Positions 6,312 through 9,869 of a DNA stretch of 9,869 bases are shown piece after piece. The DNA comes from Deltaproteobacteria bacterium TMED58 (lineage in GTDB: Bacteria > Desulfobacterota_D > UBA1144). The notes below the pieces were generated by a model. That model was not told the origin of the DNA. It did not search any database and worked only from the letters and a program-made list of their open reading frames with translations. The stretch's first letter is position 1. Every line of letters begins with the position of its first letter. A program made the position numbers and the translations under genes. Where the stretch lies: contig NHDL02000004.1 of NCBI GenBank assembly GCA_002167555.2, positions 2,447 to 12,315 on the forward strand, in the 5' to 3' direction.

Positions 6312-6313
6312 CA
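6275..6313 (-). terminator. possible intrinsic terminator of the pheT-ihfA-DUF502-tilS operon
   Basis: On the minus strand the arm TGTTAATCTTT (6313 to 6303) pairs with AAAAATTAACA (6291 to 6281), giving 11 positions with one A-C mismatch and an 11-base loop. Six U residues follow directly (6280 to 6275). The tilS stop codon lies at the foot of the loop. Read on the plus strand the same arms pair with a G-U in place of the mismatch, but the following T-tract is interrupted. The stem contains only one G-C pair, so its stability is doubtful. Confidence 0.4.
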
Positions 6314-7677
6314 GCATCAATTAGTTTATTTAAATTTTTATTATAAACAGAAATCCCAATTGAGTCTTGATTAATTTTATCTGTGAAAAATGCTGTATTC
6401 ACATTAAGACCATAAACATAAAAAATCTCACCGTTTGTTTCAAAAACTGGTAGTTTAGATCTTATAAATTTTGGAACTTTATAATCTACAAAAATATCTT
6501 GGAGTTTTTTTTCATAAGAGTTCTTTATCTTAATCTTATCTCCATTTTTAAAATTCCTAACTTTGATATTAATTTTATTATTAAAAAAATTGAAGAATTT
6601 AGCATTGATATTTTGTGATTTGTTAATTTGAACAATTAAATCTTTATCTTCCCAGTATCCTTCAGAGTTAATTTCTATATCATATACATTATTGATTGAT
6701 TCATCTAACTGAACAAAGAGGAAATCATATCCTTTTTGAATTTGAATCTTACTTGTCAAAAAGAATTTACCAGAAGCATTTTTAGATGAAGCAAGAGCGA
6801 GTATATCAGCGATATTTTTAAAACTTATAAATGTTCTCTTTCCCACCTTATTAGAAAGAAAACTAAATAATAATTCTTTCTTTTCAAATATGCTAAGCTT
6901 ATTAAACTTTTTTAGAGATAAAATGAAATCATTATTACCTATGTGTAATAAAAATTCCTTCTCTAATGACTTAATGTGGTTATCTATGAAAGAATTCTGT
7001 TCGGATATATGATATAAATTATTTTTTAATGTTTGATCAAAATTCGGATTTAGTTTAAAAAAGAATGGGACCAAATTTTTTCTAATATTATTTCGAGTAT
7101 ACGATTCATCAGAATTTGTTTCATCTTGAACCCATGAAATATTATTACTTCTAGAATACTCTTCGATCTGAACTTTTGCTACATCCAATAATGGCCTTAG
7201 GTAAATACCCTCAAGAATAGACATAGAAGTTAAGCCTTTAGAGGAAGAGCCACGAATAAGTCTCATCAAAAAAGTTTCAATTTGATCGTTATTATGATGG
7301 CCTAAAACAATTAAAGAAGAATTTGTCATAGTTGCTACTTCTTCAAAAAATTTTTTTCTATACGACCTTCCAGTTACTTCAATTCCGGCTTTTAATAATC
7401 TAGAGGCTCTTGAAATATCAAATTTTTTTGCATAAAAAGGTATTGAGTTTTTTTGACAAATCTTCTGAACAAAAGTTTGATCAGAATCCGAACTGTTTCC
7501 TCTAATCATATGATTAAAGTGGCAAACATGAATTTTCAGATTTAGGTCACTTTTAAGCAAAAGATCCAGAAGAACACACGAATCTTGTCCTCCGGAAACT
7601 CCAACAACAATTTTTTGATTTTTTTTAAGAAATTTCTCTATGTTAGAATTTAAATTTTGATAGAGAGTTTGGGTCAT
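6301..7677 (-). CDS. tilS: tRNA(Ile)-lysidine synthase
   Basis: TilS converts C34 of the CAU-anticodon tRNA-Ile2 to lysidine using ATP and lysine, which switches it from methionine to isoleucine identity and AUA reading; it is essential in most bacteria. From the chosen ATG the protein has 458 residues. The PP-loop SGGQDS is at 28-33, with NHMIRGNSSDSD following. GHHNNDQIETFLMRLIRGSSSKGL is a further N-type ATP pyrophosphatase signature, and the C-terminal TilS domain carries LQDIFVDYKVP ... RSKLPVF. The ATG at 7677 is preferred over a TTG nine bases upstream because the AGGAGG site is 11 bases from the ATG but only 2 from the TTG. The start lies 35 bases inside the DUF502 gene. Its end overlaps trmN6 tail to tail. 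Confidence 0.95.
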   Translation of the reverse strand: MTQTLYQNLNSNIEKFLKKNQKIVVGVSGGQDSCVLLDLLLKSDLNLKIHVCHFNHMIRGNSSDSDQTFVQKICQKNSIPFYAKKFDISRASRLLKAGIEVTGRSYRKKFFEEVATMTNSSLIVLGHHNNDQIETFLMRLIRGSSSKGLTSMSILEGIYLRPLLDVAKVQIEEYSRSNNISWVQDETNSDESYTRNNIRKNLVPFFFKLNPNFDQTLKNNLYHISEQNSFIDNHIKSLEKEFLLHIGNNDFILSLKKFNKLSIFEKKELLFSFLSNKVGKRTFISFKNIADILALASSKNASGKFFLTSKIQIQKGYDFLFVQLDESINNVYDIEINSEGYWEDKDLIVQINKSQNINAKFFNFFNNKINIKVRNFKNGDKIKIKNSYEKKLQDIFVDYKVPKFIRSKLPVFETNGEIFYVYGLNVNTAFFTDKINQDSIGISVYNKNLNKLIDAVNL

Positions 7678-8278
7678 TAAAAGCAAGTCCTCCTGAAAGT
7701 ATTAACTGAAAAGCTTCATCTGCAGAGATATCTAACTGTTGAATTTCATCTTTTTTGAAAAACACTAAAAATCCTGAGCTTGGATTAGGAGAAGTTGGTA
7801 TGAAGATTGGAATCTTATCTAAATCTTCTGAATCAACTTTATGTGGAGCGAACCCCAAGCAATAGGAGCCTTTTCGAGGATACTCAACAAGCACAACATT
7901 CTTTTGTTTTTCTCCTTCCGAAAAAACAATTTTTGATATTTCTTTAGTAGTAGTAAATATTGCGTTGGCTAATGGTATCTTAGAAATAGTTTTTTCACCA
8001 AACTTAACTAAAAGTTTGCCTAATAAATTTTTAGTCGCTAAACCTAAAATTGTTATTAACAGAATAAAAAAAATTGCTGCAACAACAAATAAAATTATTT
8101 CAGTAAAAAAAGGGTTTATAACTTCGGGAAGTTTGATATATCTAGCAGGTGTAAAGCCAACAAGAGAATTTAACCACTTTCCAACTTCTAAAACCAAATA
8201 AGTGGTTATAACAAATGGTATAAAAACAGCTAAGCCTGAAACGAAATTTTGCCTGATAAAAGACAGGAGTCTAAACAT
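7643..8278 (-). CDS. DUF502 family inner-membrane protein
   Basis: This is a conserved membrane protein of the DUF502 family, whose molecular function is not established. From the chosen start it has 211 residues. There are two hydrophobic segments, about 11-31 (FVSGLAVFIPFVITTYLV) and 58-82. Then come the family motifs IPLANAIFTTTKEIS, RKGSYCLGFAP, IPTSPNPSSGFLVFF and a C-terminal ILSGGLAF, probably on the cytoplasmic side. I chose the ATG at 8278, not the in-frame ATG at 8293. A GGTGA lies 8 bases before 8278 while nothing precedes 8293, and the N-terminus MFRLLSFIRQNFVSGL is family-like. The start overlaps the ihfA stop by 8 bases and the 3' end contains the tilS ribosome binding site and start, so the three genes are probably translated in a coupled manner. 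Confidence 0.9.
   Translation of the reverse strand: MFRLLSFIRQNFVSGLAVFIPFVITTYLVLEVGKWLNSLVGFTPARYIKLPEVINPFFTEIILFVVAAIFFILLITILGLATKNLLGKLLVKFGEKTISKIPLANAIFTTTKEISKIVFSEGEKQKNVVLVEYPRKGSYCLGFAPHKVDSEDLDKIPIFIPTSPNPSSGFLVFFKKDEIQQLDISADEAFQLILSGGLAFNDPNSLSKFKF
7689..7694 (-). promoter_or_regulatory. ribosome binding site of tilS inside the DUF502 coding region
   Basis: AGGAGG on the minus strand lies 11 bases before the ATG at 7677 and only 2 bases before an in-frame TTG at 7686. It is the strongest anti-16S match seen in the window and lies wholly within the last codons of the DUF502 gene, giving tilS its own initiation site despite the long overlap. Confidence 0.65.
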
Positions 8279-8573
8279 TAGGATCTTCACCATCGCTTTT
8301 ATAATTAAGCTTCTTCTTTAAATTTTTACTCGGCCTAAAAACGATTGCTTTTCTTTCAGCAATTTCAATAGGATCACCAGTAGTGGGATTTCTTCCTAAC
8401 CTTGACTTTCTTTCCTGTATTTTAATTGATCCAAATCCAGGAAGCTTTATATCTTTCCCTTCACTTAAGTTTTTAACTATCGTATCAAAAAATTTATCAA
8501 CAATCTTCGAAGTTTCTTTCAAGCTAATTCCCAAATTTTTATTTAAAATATTGGCTAAATCCTTTTTTGTCAT
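8271..8573 (-). CDS. ihfA: integration host factor subunit alpha
   Basis: IHF alpha pairs with IHF beta to form a nucleoid protein that bends DNA sharply and assists recombination, replication initiation and transcription. The 100-residue protein has the HU/IHF fold: helical N-terminus (1-40), LPGFGSIKI (44-52), the DNA-contacting arm RLGRNPTTGDPIEI (58-71) whose Pro63 is the expected intercalating residue, and FRPSKNLKKKLN (79-90). The arm and C-terminal sequence suit the alpha subunit better than HU or IHF beta, though assignment between these paralogues by eye is not absolute. It begins one base after the pheT stop, the order known from pheT-ihfA operons in Gammaproteobacteria and former Deltaproteobacteria. 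It ends with a TAG that overlaps the DUF502 start. Proximity suggests expression from the upstream phe promoter outside the window. Confidence 0.92.
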   Translation of the reverse strand: MTKKDLANILNKNLGISLKETSKIVDKFFDTIVKNLSEGKDIKLPGFGSIKIQERKSRLGRNPTTGDPIEIAERKAIVFRPSKNLKKKLNYKSDGEDPNV

Positions 8574-8574
8574 C

Positions 8575-9869
8575 TCAGTCTCTAATCTCCAATGGAATCT
8601 TCTTACTTATATCAGATAAAATTTTTTCTAGCTCTTCAGCAACCTCTTTATCTTCAAGAGTCCTATCATCAGCACCAAAAAGCATTGAAATTGACAGGCT
8701 TTTCTTTTCAATACCAATTTTAGAATTTTCAAAAACATCAAAAATATAAGCTTCTTTAACTAACTCAGATTTATATTGATCTATTAAATCAACTACATGC
8801 ATACCTTCGATATTTTTATCTATAAGAATAGATATATCTCTTTGAACAAAAGGAAAATTACTAAAACTTTTCAATGTTTTTGGCTTAATGTCTATGGTAG
8901 AAATTTCACTCAAAAATATTGTTGAGACAACTAAACCTTTTTTGATATTATACTCTGCTAAAATTTCTGGGTGCATTTCTCCAACAAAACCTATCTCTTT
9001 TTTATCGTAAGAAATTATTGCTGATTTTCCTGGATGAAGTATTGGAGAGTAAATACTTTCCATATTAACACTATAAATTAAGTCTCTAGGGCTTATACTT
9101 AAAAAACTCAAGAAATTTTCAATAGATTTTTTCTTGTCATAAAAGTCAAAGTTGTTTCTATTCCATAACAGATTTTTTTCTTCAGATGAACAAATTGTTG
9201 AAACTTGCATAGCCTGAGAAATTTTTTTATCTTCAATTGAAAAAACATTACCGACTTCAAATAATTTAAATCGATTATTTCCATGATTAAAATTATATGA
9301 TGCATTCTTTAATAGTGAGGGGATTAAGCTTGATCTTAAAAACTTAGAATCTTGTGAAATAGGATTTAAGATTTCGACTTTGGTAAGCTCATGAAACAAT
9401 TCATCGTCAGTGAAACTAAAGTTTACTACCTCTGAATAACCATCTTGAGAAAAAGATTCTTTTGCATTGATTGCAATATTTCTTGTATTTGAGAGTGGGC
9501 TTCTTAACTTTTCTCTTATGGATAAGTTTGGTAAAACAGGTTCAATTGAATCAAAACCATTAATTCGAGCAACCTCTTCAATTAAATCTTGTTCTGATTC
9601 CAAATCAAATCTAAAATCGGGTACATCGAAAGTTCTAAAGGTACCATCTTTGGATTTATTACTATTAAGTTTAATCGATAAGGAGTTTAAAATTTTTATA
9701 ATTTTTTCCTCTTCAATATTTAACCCTAAAACTTTATGGACCTTGTTTAAATCTAAAATTATCTGTCTTTTGTTTTCTAATTGGGGACGTGTATCTAAAT
9801 AATCTTCGTCTAAATCCCCTGAGCATATGGATTGTATTAACTCAGTTGCATAAAATAAAGCGTTTTTGA
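8575..9869 (-). CDS. pheT: phenylalanyl-tRNA synthetase beta subunit, C-terminal part (partial, 5' end outside window)
   Basis: PheT is the large subunit of the alpha2-beta2 enzyme that charges tRNA-Phe. About 430 codons are present and the frame stays open to the window edge at 9869, so the N-terminal tRNA-binding and part of the editing region lie outside; full-length PheT has about 790 residues. In order the fragment shows the B5 domain (9810 down to about 9590: RQIILDLNKVHKVLGLNI, then VPDFRFDLESEQDLIEEVAR). The catalytic-like module follows (ILNPISQDSKFLRSSL, then FKLFEVGNVF), and finally the FDX-ACB domain (FPFVQRDISILID, then FDVFENSKIG, KKSLSISMLFG and RTLEDKEV). The TTG at 9603 is an internal Leu codon, not a start. 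The TGA stop is separated by a single base from the ihfA ATG. Confidence 0.96.
   Translation of the reverse strand, partial: KNALFYATELIQSICSGDLDEDYLDTRPQLENKRQIILDLNKVHKVLGLNIEEEKIIKILNSLSIKLNSNKSKDGTFRTFDVPDFRFDLESEQDLIEEVARINGFDSIEPVLPNLSIREKLRSPLSNTRNIAINAKESFSQDGYSEVVNFSFTDDELFHELTKVEILNPISQDSKFLRSSLIPSLLKNASYNFNHGNNRFKLFEVGNVFSIEDKKISQAMQVSTICSSEEKNLLWNRNNFDFYDKKKSIENFLSFLSISPRDLIYSVNMESIYSPILHPGKSAIISYDKKEIGFVGEMHPEILAEYNIKKGLVVSTIFLSEISTIDIKPKTLKSFSNFPFVQRDISILIDKNIEGMHVVDLIDQYKSELVKEAYIFDVFENSKIGIEKKSLSISMLFGADDRTLEDKEVAEELEKILSDISKKIPLEIRD

Noticed and set aside
7684-7686. TTG as start of tilS
   Set aside because: It is only 2 bases from the AGGAGG site; the ATG nine bases downstream has a workable spacing and gives the family-like N-terminus.
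8291-8293. Upstream in-frame ATG for the DUF502 gene
   Set aside because: No ribosome binding site precedes it, and its own codons overlap the GGTGA that serves the ATG at 8278.
9601-9603. TTG that could be taken as the start of a 342-codon gene
   Set aside because: The frame continues upstream without a stop to the window edge and those codons encode the conserved PheT B5 domain, so this is an internal Leu codon.
9467-9802. Plus-strand 111-codon open frame opposite pheT
   Set aside because: It lies antisense to conserved PheT domains and encodes a Ser/Leu/Phe-rich sequence typical of antisense frames in AT-rich genes.
1-9869. Mobile element, CRISPR, tRNA or defence island
   Set aside because: No direct repeats with spacers, transposase-like protein, tRNA-like cloverleaf or defence domains were seen; the DNA is nearly all housekeeping coding sequence.

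Overview
The window is almost entirely coding (by eye about 30% G+C) and carries single-copy housekeeping genes of an AT-rich bacterium with a compact genome. The protein families point to Pseudomonadota: IHF alpha, a zinc-less MetRS of the alphaproteobacterial/mitochondrial type, an AmgK-like sugar kinase, and TilS and DUF502 proteins. Gene order gives mixed signals. The run tmk-holB-metG is usual in Alphaproteobacteria, while pheT followed directly by ihfA is better known from Gammaproteobacteria and former Deltaproteobacteria. A streamlined marine lineage is my best guess; I cannot name the clade. TAA, TAG and TGA all serve as stops, so the code is standard.

Left part (1-4617, minus strand): one tightly packed set read right to left. 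It contains a tandem carboxymuconolactone-decarboxylase/AhpD-like protein, an RsuA/RluB-family pseudouridine synthase, tmk, holB, metG, and the first 17 codons of a LeuA-type synthase cut by the window edge. The gaps are 11, 9, 6, 3 and 17 bases, so a single operon is likely, driven from the short divergent intergenic region at 4618-4657. Its members serve redox chemistry, ribosome modification, dTTP supply, clamp loading, methionyl-tRNA charging and probably leucine synthesis.

Middle part (4658-6311, plus strand): a two-gene unit of an AmgK-like phosphotransferase (cell-wall amino sugar recycling) and a TrmN6-like tRNA adenine N6-methyltransferase. Their stop and start overlap by 8 bases.

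Right part (6301-9869, minus strand): a second packed operon, pheT (5' part outside the window), ihfA, a DUF502 membrane protein and tilS. The junctions are 1 base, an 8-base overlap and a 35-base overlap. It meets trmN6 tail to tail with an 11-base overlap, where a weak hairpin plus U-tract may end transcription of tilS.

I found no mobile element, CRISPR array, tRNA, rRNA, riboswitch, or obvious defence or biosynthetic system. The less ordinary points are: the AhpD-like double-domain protein that lacks the usual histidine after both CxxC motifs and heads a housekeeping operon; an AmgK-like kinase without MurU beside it; a delta-prime clamp-loader subunit without its zinc module; a TTG-started tmk; and heavily overlapping gene junctions.
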